DNA of 12,113 nucleotides from Verrucomicrobiota bacterium (GCA_016871655.1 VHCR01000023.1:1-12113), one strand, 5' to 3'; shown: positions 1 to 7,105, counted from the stretch's first letter. Numbers and translations are program-made. Notes: generated by a model from the letters alone, not told the origin.

Positions 1-426
1 AAGATGGGGTTGCAAGATAAGCTCTTCCTCGGAAACCTTGATGCCAAGCGAGATTGGGGCTATGCCAAGGAATATGTCGAGGTGATGTGGCTCATGCTGC
101 AGCAAGAAAAACCAGATGATTACGTCTGCGCGACCGGAGAGACGCATACGATTCGAGAATTTTGTCAAGAATGTTTCGGGCTCCTTGATCTCGATTGGGA
201 AAAATATGTGGCTCACGATGCCCGCTACGAGCGGCCGAGTGAGGTCGAGTTACTCATTGGCGATCCTTCAAAATTGAAGCGTCAAATTGGTTGGGAACCA
301 AAAGTTAAATTCAAAGATCTCGTCAAGATTATGACGGAGGCTGATCTCGACCTCGCGAAGCAGGAGTTAGCTCATCGTGAAATTGTTGGCAAAGTTTCCT
401 CTGCTTCTTTGATCACGCCTCCCTAA
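1..426 (+). CDS. gmd: GDP-mannose 4,6-dehydratase, C-terminal part (5' end outside window)
   Basis: Converts GDP-D-mannose to GDP-4-keto-6-deoxy-D-mannose, the first step of GDP-L-fucose synthesis, in the cytoplasm. The reading frame is open from base 1, so the ATG at 4 is an internal methionine. About 141 C-terminal residues of a protein usually near 340-370 are present. The segment [19 protein letters not shown] is a hallmark of the GMD family (extended short-chain dehydrogenase fold), followed by the typical ATGETH stretch and a C-terminal GWEPKVKF. The NAD(P)-binding glycine motif and catalytic Tyr/Lys lie upstream and cannot be checked. The stop overlaps the next start by one base (TAATG), so the two enzymes are translationally coupled, matching their consecutive steps. 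Confidence 0.96.
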   Translation, partial: KMGLQDKLFLGNLDAKRDWGYAKEYVEVMWLMLQQEKPDDYVCATGETHTIREFCQECFGLLDLDWEKYVAHDARYERPSEVELLIGDPSKLKRQIGWEPKVKFKDLVKIMTEADLDLAKQELAHREIVGKVSSASLITPP

Positions 427-1382
427 TGAAACGAGATCTTTCTGAAAAAATTTATATTGCCGGTCATCGCGGGATGGTCGGATCGGCTCTGGTACGGGCT
501 TTGCAGGCGCATGGTTTTCAAAATCTCATTTTCAAAACACATCGGGAGCTTGATCTTTGCGAGCAGGGAGCCGTACGAAATTTTTTCGAAAAAGAAAAAC
601 CGGATATCGTCATCGTTGCGGCTGCGCGCGTCGGAGGGATTCATGCGAATGCCACTTATCCTGCGGAATTCATTCACGAAAATCTTGCAAGTGCACACAA
701 TGTGATTCATGAGGCCTATCGTCACGGTGTGAAGCGGCTTCTTTTTTTAGGGAGCTCCTGCATTTATCCGCGCGAGGCCCCGCAGCCGATGAAAGAAGAA
801 TGTCTCCTCACGTCCCCGCTCGAATCAACGAATGAGGCCTATGCGATTGCAAAAATTGCTGCACTCAAACTATGTCAATTTTATCGGCAGCAGTATGCCG
901 TTCTGTTTCATTCGGCGATGCCGACCAATCTTTACGGACCTGGGGACAATTATCATCCAGAAAATTCGCATGTTCTCCCTGCGCTCCTGCGTCGATTTCA
1001 TGAGGCCGTTGAGGCTAAGGCGCCTTCCGTGACCCTTTGGGGAACGGGAAAAAGTCGGCGCGAGTTTCTTCACGTTGATGATCTGGCCTCAGCGCTCCTC
1101 ACCGTTTTAGAAATGGAAAATCCTCCCGATTGGATTAACGCGGGGAGCGGCTCTGACGTGACAATTCGCGAGCTTGCTGAGTTGATTGCAAAAATTACTG
1201 GCTTCCAAGGTGAGCTCATTTGGGATACGACGCGTCCGGATGGAACGCCGCGCAAGCTGATGGATAGCGGAAAGCTCTTGGCAACAGGCTGGCGACCGCA
1301 GTTTGATTTAGAATCAGGAATTAAACATGCGTATCAAGATTTTTTGAATTCGCTTAGAAAAGAAAATTTGAGAGAAGTTTAA
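426..1382 (+). CDS. fcl: GDP-L-fucose synthase (GDP-4-keto-6-deoxy-D-mannose epimerase/reductase)
   Basis: Carries out the 3,5-epimerisation and NADPH-dependent reduction that complete GDP-L-fucose, the donor for fucosylated surface glycans. The 318-residue length is normal for the family. The Rossmann motif G13-x-x-G16-x-x-G19 is present, as are the catalytic triad Ser110, Tyr139, Lys143 (YxxxK) and the residues equivalent to E. coli Cys109 and His179 (here Cys112 and His182). All are displaced by the same three residues, so the enzyme should be active. The start is fixed by the TAATG junction with gmd; no Shine-Dalgarno is visible, consistent with translational coupling. The following rseP lies 24 bases downstream in the same direction. 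Confidence 0.97.
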   Translation: MKRDLSEKIYIAGHRGMVGSALVRALQAHGFQNLIFKTHRELDLCEQGAVRNFFEKEKPDIVIVAAARVGGIHANATYPAEFIHENLASAHNVIHEAYRHGVKRLLFLGSSCIYPREAPQPMKEECLLTSPLESTNEAYAIAKIAALKLCQFYRQQYAVLFHSAMPTNLYGPGDNYHPENSHVLPALLRRFHEAVEAKAPSVTLWGTGKSRREFLHVDDLASALLTVLEMENPPDWINAGSGSDVTIRELAELIAKITGFQGELIWDTTRPDGTPRKLMDSGKLLATGWRPQFDLESGIKHAYQDFLNSLRKENLREV

Positions 1383-1406
1383 AAATTAAATTTCTTTTGG
1401 ATTAGA

Positions 1407-2897
1407 ATGAAGTATCTTTCCATTCCTATGATAGCTTCTCTTTTTTCCATCGTCGGGATCTCTCTCGAAGTGATTCTTCTCTTCAACCTCATGATTGTGG
1501 TTCATGAGTTGGGACATTTTCTGGCAGCGCGTGCCTGTGGGCTCGTTGTCGAAAAGTTTGCTATTTGGTTTGGCAAGCCAATCTGGTCAAAAAAAATTGA
1601 TGGAGTGGAGTATCGCTTGGGATCCATTCCCGCTGGCGGCTTTGTGGCCATTCCGCAACTCGCTCCCATGGAGGCGTTGGAAGGAAAAACGGAAAACGAT
1701 TACAAAGATCTGCCACTCGCTTCTCCGCTGCATAAAATCATCGTTGCTGCAGCAGGGCCTGTTTTTAGTTTATTGCTCGCTTTTGTTTTTGCCTGCATTG
1801 TTTGGAAAGTTGGTCGTCCGGTGAGTGAAGCAGAGAGGACTTCTGTGGTTGGTTATGTTTTGCCGGAAGGGCCAGCTGCGAAAGCTGGATTGCAACCGGG
1901 CGATAAAATTTTGTCGGTGAATGGACATCCTGTGACGCGCATCACGGGCATGGGGAAAATGAGCGATAGTGTGGCTTGGAATGTGGCTACAAGCCAGTCG
2001 CCGCTGATTCCGATTCGCTTTGAGCGCGATGGTGTAGAAAAAACAGTGGAGATAGAACCGTGTGTGCAACCGCGGCAAGGATGGGGGAGAAAAAATTTGC
2101 GACAGATCCAGCTTCTTCCCGCGATGACGCCGATGATTGCTCAAGTCGTCAAAGGGAGTCCTGCTGCTGAAGCTGGTTTGGAGCCGCATGATCAAATTCT
2201 AGCTGCTAACAGCATAAAATTATTGAGCCTTCCTGCGTTGGCAGAAATTTTGAAAGCAACTCCTGGCAAGCCGGTCACGCTGACAGTGCGCCGAGAAATC
2301 AATCGCGACAGTTCTAAAATTTTTAACGTGAGCATTACGCCTCAGGTTCCTGTTGGAGAAAAAGAGGCGCGGCTTGGCATTTACTGGGATCAGCGTGGGA
2401 TGATGACACTGACTCATCCAACGCCTGTTGATCAAATTATGGCAAGCGTTGCAACGATGTGGGAGACAATCTCTGCGGTGGCGACGCCTCATTCCGAAAT
2501 AACATTGCAACACCTTAGTGGGCCTGTCGGCATCATGCGTATTTACTACATGTTGTTTCAAAATCCAATGGGATGGCGCTTGGCGCTTTGGTTCAGCGTC
2601 GTGCTCAATGTGAATTTGGCGTTGCTCAATTTGCTCCCGCTCCCCGTTCTCGATGGCGGGCATATTTTGTTAGCCATTATTGAAACCATCATTCGAAGGC
2701 CGTTGCAACACCGTGTACTCGAATGGATCCAAAATGGATGTGCGGCTCTCCTCATTGGATTTATGATTTACGTCAGCTTTTTTGATCTGCTTGATCTTCC
2801 GTGGATGCATCGCGAAAAAAATGGAGAGCCAACTTCTGCTGTGATGAAGTTTGCGCCGCAATGTGAGGTTCCTTCTTCGCAAGGTGAGGAAAAATAA
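1407..2897 (+). CDS. rseP: Site-2 intramembrane zinc metalloprotease, RseP family
   Basis: A membrane protease that cleaves transmembrane segments, typically of anti-sigma factors and signal-peptide remnants. The zinc motif HELGH is at residues 33-37 in the first membrane segment, and the third zinc ligand is in NLLPLPVLDGG (Asp416). Two PDZ-like domains occupy roughly 145-215 and 240-312, each with a GPAAKAGL- or SPAAEAGL-type carboxylate loop. Hydrophobic segments fit membrane spans at about 14-38, 108-135, 390-415 and 440-460. The 496 residues are slightly longer than the E. coli protein (450). The frame is open back to the fcl stop; the ATG at 1407 is the first and is followed at once by the hydrophobic segment. 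Only a weak GGA precedes it. In many bacteria rseP neighbours isoprenoid genes; here ispG follows after one inserted gene. Confidence 0.95.
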   Translation: MKYLSIPMIASLFSIVGISLEVILLFNLMIVVHELGHFLAARACGLVVEKFAIWFGKPIWSKKIDGVEYRLGSIPAGGFVAIPQLAPMEALEGKTENDYKDLPLASPLHKIIVAAAGPVFSLLLAFVFACIVWKVGRPVSEAERTSVVGYVLPEGPAAKAGLQPGDKILSVNGHPVTRITGMGKMSDSVAWNVATSQSPLIPIRFERDGVEKTVEIEPCVQPRQGWGRKNLRQIQLLPAMTPMIAQVVKGSPAAEAGLEPHDQILAANSIKLLSLPALAEILKATPGKPVTLTVRREINRDSSKIFNVSITPQVPVGEKEARLGIYWDQRGMMTLTHPTPVDQIMASVATMWETISAVATPHSEITLQHLSGPVGIMRIYYMLFQNPMGWRLALWFSVVLNVNLALLNLLPLPVLDGGHILLAIIETIIRRPLQHRVLEWIQNGCAALLIGFMIYVSFFDLLDLPWMHREKNGEPTSAVMKFAPQCEVPSSQGEEK

Positions 2898-2911
2898 AAG
2901 AAGATCTTTTT

Positions 2912-2939
2912 TTGACAGAGGAGACTTTTTGCGTAGATT
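2912..2939 (+). promoter_or_regulatory. Sigma-70-type promoter for the I42-like gene at 2946
   Basis: TTGACA (2912-2917) is followed after 16 bases by TAGATT (2934-2939), which matches TATAAT at four of six positions. Only six bases separate the -10 from the ATG at 2946, so a start seven bases past the hexamer would fall on the A of the ATG and give a leaderless mRNA. The spacing is seen; leaderless initiation is inferred. Confidence 0.55.
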
Positions 2940-2945
2940 TCTTTT

Positions 2946-3509
2946 ATGAAAAAAATATTTACTGTTCTCTCTCTAATAGTGCTTGTTGTTGCAGGTGGAT
3001 CCTTAATGGCTGGAACTTATGATTATTTGCCTGTTTCTCTTAACGAAGAGCAGGCCAATACACCAGATCATCCGATCTCCGTCCTTTTAAATCAAGACAC
3101 CCAAGTTTCACTCCAAGGAGAAGAAAGTCACTCAGAAGTTTATTGCAGTGGAGGAGGAGATTTACATGGCTACCGTTGGGAGTATGACAATGGTGGTGTT
3201 GAAAATGATGTACTCACGGTGACTTCATCACCTATTGATACAATTCATGCTCCTTTTTCAAATGGAGGCAAGGCAATTGGTGGGTGGCAGACAAAGCAAA
3301 CGTCTTACAATTGGAGCTTCTTCCCTAACAAATCAGGAACGACAACTTTAACCTTCAAAAAATATTATTATTCTAACTCTACAGTTCGAAACATTGATGG
3401 TTCCTCGCCCTGGAAGAATCCTGTGGAGACGATCCAGTTTACGATTCAGGTTGTTGATGAAATTCCAATTCCAGTGTCCGATAAGTGGCCGCCATTGTTT
3501 GGATTCTAA
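2946..3509 (+). CDS. Secreted protein with chagasin-like (inhibitor I42) domain
   Basis: A 187-residue exported protein. Residues 1-22 form a signal peptide (KK, a hydrophobic core, then a likely cut after LMA). The rest resembles the chagasin/I42 immunoglobulin-like fold, whose members inhibit papain-type cysteine proteases. Counterparts of the three inhibitory loops can be read: GYRW at 75-78 (family NPTTGYxW), a Gly-rich NGGKAIGGW at 106-114 (family GxGG) and SPWKNP at 154-159 (family RPW). The diagnostic strands KSGTTTLTF (129-137) and ETIQFTIQV (161-169) follow the expected order. The NPTT residues are missing, so target and activity are uncertain; it may be only a structural relative. 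It has its own promoter and terminator between rseP and ispG. A likely paralogue starts at 5442. Confidence 0.72.
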   Translation: MKKIFTVLSLIVLVVAGGSLMAGTYDYLPVSLNEEQANTPDHPISVLLNQDTQVSLQGEESHSEVYCSGGGDLHGYRWEYDNGGVENDVLTVTSSPIDTIHAPFSNGGKAIGGWQTKQTSYNWSFFPNKSGTTTLTFKKYYYSNSTVRNIDGSSPWKNPVETIQFTIQVVDEIPIPVSDKWPPLFGF

Positions 3510-3529
3510 AATATTTTTTAGATTATTCG

Positions 3530-3564
3530 AAAAACGAGAGAGGCTTTGCTTCTCTCGTTTTTTT
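3530..3564 (+). terminator. Rho-independent terminator after the I42-like gene
   Basis: The arms 3530-3544 and 3548-3562 pair over 15 positions with a single G-T wobble around a TTT loop. The core is CGAGAGA/TCTCTCG, and the T-run from 3558 is part of the descending arm. It lies 20 bases past the stop and separates this gene from ispG. The A-run/T-run symmetry means it could also act on the other strand. Confidence 0.88.
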
Positions 3565-3570
3565 ATTTTT

Positions 3571-3627
3571 TGCGTTCTCTGCGTTCCTTTGCGGCTATTC
3601 TTCTTTTTCTTTGCATTCTTTGCGGTT
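3571..3627. repeat. Degenerate TTTGCG/GCGTTC dispersed repeat upstream of ispG
   Basis: Short units of the type TGCGTTCTCTGCGTTC, TTTGCGG, TTTGCATTC and TTTGCGG recur; on the other strand they read CCGCAAAG, AACGCAGAG and so on. From memory this type of unit recurs between genes in many environmental bacterial genomes and yields phantom peptides like FCVLCVPL. The array ends about 12 bases before the ispG start. Function is unknown. Confidence 0.5.
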
Positions 3628-3638
3628 AAATTTTCTTA

Positions 3639-5399
3639 ATGCCCTACTGCAATAGCCTCTACCATTATCAACGTCGACCTTCGCGCGTCGTAACGATCGG
3701 ATCTCTCGCGATGGGAGGCAATCATCCGATTCGTGTTCAGTCGATGTTGACCTCCGATACGATGAACACGGAAACTTGTGTTCATGAGGCTTTGGAGCTT
3801 GTGGAGGCTGGATGTGAATTAGTTCGTATTACTGCTCCAACGGTGAAGGATGCTGCTAATTTAAAAAATATCAAAGCAGCATTGGTCGCTGCAAAATGCG
3901 ATATTCCGGTCGTGGCCGATATTCACTTCAAACCAGAAGCGGCGATGGAAGCAGCCTTGTGGGTTGAGAAAATCCGTATCAATCCTGGCAATTTTGCAGA
4001 TTCTAAAAAATTTAATGTGCGTGAATATACAGACTTCGAGTACGAAGCTGAATTGGAGCGGATCCGAGCACGTTTTACTCCCCTTGTAAAACGCTGTCAA
4101 GAACGAGGTGTTGCCATGCGCATCGGTACGAACCACGGATCACTCAGCGATCGCATCATGAATCGCTTTGGCGATACGCCGCGCGGTATGGTGGAGAGCG
4201 CGCTCGAATTTGCGCGCATCGCGCGTGATCTTGACTATCACAATTTTGTTTTTTCGATGAAGGCTTCCAATCCCAAAGTCATGATCGCGGCTTATCGACT
4301 GCTCGTGGCACGCTTGAATGAAGAAGGAGATGATTGGAATTATCCCATTCATTTAGGAGTTACCGAAGCCGGCGATGGGGAAGACGGTCGGATCAAGAGC
4401 GCGATTGGAATTGGATCGCTTTTGGCTGATGGAATCGGCGACACGATTCGTGTTTCGTTAACGGAAGATAGTAAGTATGAGATTCCGGTGGCTCGCGCGC
4501 TCGTAGAGCGCGCGAAGATGGAAGATAGAAGATGGGAGATGGAAGAGCAGTGGAGTCAAATTTTACCGAGCTGGCCATTATTTGAATATCAAAAGCGTGT
4601 TTCAGAAAAAATTACTCTCAACTCCATCGCGCTTGGCGATGAAGAAACAGTGCGCGTGGTGGTGTCACGTACTACTTATGAAGCCGTCGCTCACAAAATA
4701 AAAGAACTCGGAGAGTATCAACCGGAACTTATTTTTGAAGATTTGCCGCTGCGCGAAATTGATCCCCGCTCTGACGAAGAAGTCGCAATTTTAGAAAAAG
4801 AAAAAGATCCTCAGCTTGTCACCGTGCGTGATGGGATCGAGATGGCGCCGATTGCGGCTTTGCGCCTGCTGGCTGCGCGGATTTCAGCGAGGCATCCGAT
4901 TTTGTTGAAGGATACGCTTCAAGTGAATGCAGAAAAATCAGAAAACTTTATTAACAATCTCCTCGCTGCTTCCACGGTTTTAGGATCGTTGCTTTGTGAT
5001 GGAATTGGAGATGCGATTCTAATTAGGCGGGAAGAGGCTCCTGGGGCTTCTCTGCGGTTGGCTTACAATATTTTGCAAGCGGCAGGAGTTCGCATTTTTA
5101 AAACAGATTATGTTGCTTGCCCTTCGTGTGGGCGCACGCTTTTCAATTTGCAAGAGACGACCACTCGCATTAAGGCCGCCACGGGACATCTCAAGGGAGT
5201 TCGAATTGCAATCATGGGTTGCATCGTAAACGGTCCTGGAGAAATGGCTGATGCCGATTTTGGCTACGTCGGTGGTGCTCCCGGAAAGATTAATCTCTAT
5301 GTCGGCAAGAAGGCCGTGAAGTTTAATATTCCTCAAGCAGAGGCTGTTGAGCGTCTTGTGGAGCTGATCCGCGAGCATGGTCGTTGGGTAGAGCAATAA
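3639..5399 (+). CDS. ispG: 4-hydroxy-3-methylbut-2-enyl diphosphate synthase, long (insert-containing) form
   Basis: The penultimate enzyme of the MEP pathway: an iron-sulfur reductase that opens methylerythritol cyclodiphosphate to HMBPP. The N-terminal TIM-barrel part is recognisable by HPIRVQSMLTSDT (29-41), the VADIHF strand (92-97) and KIRINPGN (111-118). The 4Fe-4S ligands are Cys494 and Cys497 (CPSCGRT) and Cys528 with Glu535 (GCIVNGPGE), matching E. coli Cys270, Cys273, Cys305 and Glu312. The 586 residues far exceed the roughly 370 of the short form. The excess, about residues 285-470, is the extra domain of the form known from Chlamydiae, Bacteroidota, related bacteria and plants. 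The start is well bounded: an in-frame TAA lies at 3627-3629 and the first ATG is 3639. No Shine-Dalgarno sequence precedes it. Confidence 0.97.
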   Translation: MPYCNSLYHYQRRPSRVVTIGSLAMGGNHPIRVQSMLTSDTMNTETCVHEALELVEAGCELVRITAPTVKDAANLKNIKAALVAAKCDIPVVADIHFKPEAAMEAALWVEKIRINPGNFADSKKFNVREYTDFEYEAELERIRARFTPLVKRCQERGVAMRIGTNHGSLSDRIMNRFGDTPRGMVESALEFARIARDLDYHNFVFSMKASNPKVMIAAYRLLVARLNEEGDDWNYPIHLGVTEAGDGEDGRIKSAIGIGSLLADGIGDTIRVSLTEDSKYEIPVARALVERAKMEDRRWEMEEQWSQILPSWPLFEYQKRVSEKITLNSIALGDEETVRVVVSRTTYEAVAHKIKELGEYQPELIFEDLPLREIDPRSDEEVAILEKEKDPQLVTVRDGIEMAPIAALRLLAARISARHPILLKDTLQVNAEKSENFINNLLAASTVLGSLLCDGIGDAILIRREEAPGASLRLAYNILQAAGVRIFKTDYVACPSCGRTLFNLQETTTRIKAATGHLKGVRIAIMGCIVNGPGEMADADFGYVGGAPGKINLYVGKKAVKFNIPQAEAVERLVELIREHGRWVEQ

Positions 5400-5441
5400 A
5401 ATTTTCCTTATCATGCAGAGAAAACAATAAACAATAATTTT

Positions 5442-6194
5442 ATGAAAACAAAAACTACAGCACTCTTTCTTTCACTCGTTTTAAGTTTTGGATTTTTTAT
5501 GCAGCGATTAAGTGCTGATCCTGAGTGGAGCGTCTCGCCAAGCGGATTGCCGACAGTAGTGCCTTATAAGCTGCCTCCTGATGTTCTTAATAATATTATA
5601 ACGCCACTTCCAGCGGGTAGTGATGATTCACAAACTGGGATGAATCTAAATTTTATTGGAGCAGCCATGTTCCCGCAAGTGCAAGAGACTTTTGTTCCTT
5701 TAACGAAGACTCTTGATCAAGTTGACGCAGATCGTTTTGATCATGCTCTTGATCACCCTGTTATTGTGACGAGTCATGATGCAGTAGAAAACACAACAGC
5801 ACAGAATGTCATCACGATCCCAGAAAATGCAGGCGTTGGAATTTATCTAGGAACAACGAGGATAGAGGCATCCTATGACCCGGTAATAAAAGATTATGTA
5901 TGGAATAATCCTTGGTCTTTTGAAAAAGATAACGAGAATATGAAAACCCTTCCAGGATTGTGGGATGATGGAGATGCTTGGCCGTTTCTGCCAAAAAAAG
6001 AATCACCCGCAATCTCACAAAAATTTCCAATTTATTATACTTTTCAAGCCGTTGGTTTAGGGAAGACAACTTTGACTTTTATACTCAACGATACGCTGCA
6101 CGCTACACCCAAGACTCTAACCTTCCAATTCAATGTTGTTGAGGCTCCTGCGACTCCTGCCAATGCCAATGAAGTAGATGGTAGTGAAAAATAA
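5442..6194 (+). CDS. Secreted protein, probable divergent I42-like paralogue
   Basis: A 250-residue exported protein of unproven function. Residues 1-25 form a signal peptide (hydrophobic core, likely cut after LSA). Residues 26-120 are Pro/Asp/Thr-rich with no recognised domain. The C-terminal part, about 120-235, follows the same order of elements as the product of 2946-3509: a GIYLGTT strand (133-139; compare VSLQGEE), YVW at 152-154 (compare GYRW), an aromatic FQAVGLGKTTLTF (201-213; compare FFPNKSGTTTLTF) and KTLTFQFNVV (224-233; compare ETIQFTIQVV). The SPW/RPW loop is absent, so protease inhibition is less certain here. The tail is low-complexity APATPANANE. It starts 42 bases after ispG, without a recognisable promoter or Shine-Dalgarno, so it may be co-transcribed with ispG. 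Confidence 0.65.
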   Translation: MKTKTTALFLSLVLSFGFFMQRLSADPEWSVSPSGLPTVVPYKLPPDVLNNIITPLPAGSDDSQTGMNLNFIGAAMFPQVQETFVPLTKTLDQVDADRFDHALDHPVIVTSHDAVENTTAQNVITIPENAGVGIYLGTTRIEASYDPVIKDYVWNNPWSFEKDNENMKTLPGLWDDGDAWPFLPKKESPAISQKFPIYYTFQAVGLGKTTLTFILNDTLHATPKTLTFQFNVVEAPATPANANEVDGSEK

Positions 6195-6195
6195 T

Positions 6196-6227
6196 TAATA
6201 TATCTGTTCAGCGGAACGGATATATTA
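6196..6227 (+). terminator. Hairpin just past the stop at 6194, possible terminator
   Basis: The arms 6196-6209 and 6214-6227 form 14 pairs, one of them G-T, closed by an AGCG loop. The hairpin begins right after the stop codon, but the sequence after it is GAGAAGA rather than a T-run. It could stabilise the 3' end or terminate inefficiently. Confidence 0.45.
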
Positions 6228-6243
6228 GAGAAGATAACTTCCA

Positions 6244-6311
6244 GAGCAAGCGGGTCAGTCCCGTAATTTGCGACTGCGTCTGCAAATTATCTGGTACTGA
6301 CCCCATTGCTC
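6244..6311. repeat. REP-like imperfect palindrome with GGGTCAGT ends
   Basis: Matched arm segments are GAGCAA/TTGCTC (6244-6249, 6306-6311), GGGTCAGT/ACTGACCC (6252-6259, 6296-6303), CC/GG, and TAATTTGC/GCAAATTA (6264-6271, 6282-6289), around a 10-base loop with small internal mismatches. Folded, it makes one long hairpin. The GGGGTCAG-type end resembles sequences around REP-associated tyrosine transposase genes (from memory). No transposase is in the window, so it would be a non-autonomous copy. Confidence 0.6.
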
Positions 6312-6372
6312 AACCCAATTTGTCAGCGTCTCTCGAGTCAAGTCAACGGAAGCTGATTTCAAAAAGTTTTTT

Positions 6373-6396
6373 CCTACAGCCTACAGCCTCCAGCCT
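6373..6396 (+). repeat. Tandem CCTACAG heptamers (3 units)
   Basis: Two exact CCTACAG units (6373-6379, 6380-6386) and one CCTCCAG (6387-6393), trailing into CCTA. The same heptamer occurs in inverted orientation at 6925-6952 inside the neighbouring gene's start, and once at 7087-7093 before clpB. Confidence 0.75.
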
Positions 6397-6417
6397 AGCT
6401 GCGCAGCAGCCTCCGGC

Positions 6418-6963
6418 TCAGCTCCTCACCACGGGACACATTTTTGCCTGATGATCAGGATAAAAATGTTCCATTTCTTCGATCATTCGTTTGATGTGGC
6501 GGTAGCTTTTGACTTTTACGAGTTGCAAGTAACTTTTCCAAGGATCGCCCCATTCTAAAATTTCAATCGTCACACGTCGCACGCCCCACTCCCTCATCTT
6601 AGCACGCGTCGGTTTGTAAAGGTCGATCGTGTTGGTGCCAGCGAGTGCAAAACCATAGTCATCGACGACAAAAATTTCTCCGGTTGCTTTGATTCGAAAT
6701 TTCGTGCCTGCCGGCCAGCGCGACCAGTCAGCAGCGGCGCTGTTGATTTTTCCATGTCGTAGCTTGGTGCCAAGCGCTGTGCAGTAACCATATTTGCAAT
6801 GATCTGCTTCAGTGTGTGTGTAGGCAGTGGTGCGAACTTTTTCTACAGAGGCTCTCGGTAAAGGTCGCTCGTAGGGCGGGAGAGCATGATGGGCGCAGCT
6901 CGTGAGGAAGAGGAAAAAAACAGACTGTAGGCTGTAGGCTATAGGCTGTAGGTATTTTTTCAT
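6418..6963 (-). CDS. 3D-domain lipoprotein (probable murein-associated)
   Basis: A 181-residue predicted lipoprotein. Residues 1-22 form a signal peptide with lipobox Leu20-Thr21-Ser22-Cys23, so it is probably anchored to a membrane. Residues about 46-136 fit the 3D (Asp-Asp-Asp) domain, a double-psi beta-barrel also found at the C-terminus of MltA-type lytic transglycosylases: TAYTH at 46-50, Asp79 in AAADW, WPAGTKFRI (83-91), VDDYG with Asp101/Asp102, IDLY with Asp114, and a final VTIEIL strand. Whether it cleaves peptidoglycan is not settled by this domain alone. Residues 140-181 are a charged tail of no known type. Residues 4-13 are encoded by a CCTACAG-type repeat. A promoter at 6980-7008 fits the chosen start; no Shine-Dalgarno is present. 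It is divergent from clpB. Confidence 0.85.
   Translation of the reverse strand: MKKYLQPIAYSLQSVFFLFLTSCAHHALPPYERPLPRASVEKVRTTAYTHTEADHCKYGYCTALGTKLRHGKINSAAADWSRWPAGTKFRIKATGEIFVVDDYGFALAGTNTIDLYKPTRAKMREWGVRRVTIEILEWGDPWKSYLQLVKVKSYRHIKRMIEEMEHFYPDHQAKMCPVVRS
6925..6952 (-). repeat. CCTACAG heptamers (4 units) inside a signal-peptide coding region
   Basis: Read on + these are CTGTAGG (6925-6931), CTGTAGG (6932-6938), CTATAGG (6939-6945) and CTGTAGG (6946-6952). They are inverted relative to the copy at 6373-6396 and encode residues 4-13 of the lipoprotein (YLQPIAYSLQ). Confidence 0.8.
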
Positions 6964-6979
6964 GGAAAATTAATTTGAA

Positions 6980-7008
6980 TTTCTAAAAAGCTTTTTTATT
7001 GATGTCAA
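6980..7008 (-). promoter_or_regulatory. Sigma-70-type promoter for the 3D lipoprotein
   Basis: On the minus strand TTGACA (7003-7008) is followed after exactly 17 bases by TAGAAA (6980-6985), a four-of-six match to TATAAT. The expected start near 6973 leaves a leader of about ten bases before the ATG, too short for a normal Shine-Dalgarno, and none is seen. Confidence 0.6.
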
Positions 7009-7105
7009 AAAAATGAACTTGGTTTTTAAACAAAATTATTTATAGCCTAGATGATGTAAAAAAGAGTTTTTCTTCAAGTTAAATTTCCTACAGCCTTTCT
7101 TTCCT

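Noticed and set aside
2898..2911. Terminator for rseP (AAAAGA/TCTTTT)
   Set aside because: Only six weak A-T-rich pairs that run into the -35 of the next promoter.
3394..3639. Open frame ending in FCVLCVPL-type peptide
   Set aside because: Its second half is the translated TTTGCG repeat and terminator, and its first half overlaps the I42-like gene out of frame.
6373..6952. CRISPR array
   Set aside because: Units are seven bases, tandem without spacers, and no cas genes are present.
7019..7046. clpB promoter TTGGTT-N16-TATAGC
   Set aside because: Both hexamers match poorly and no CIRCE or sigma-32-like sequence supports it; mentioned only with clpB.
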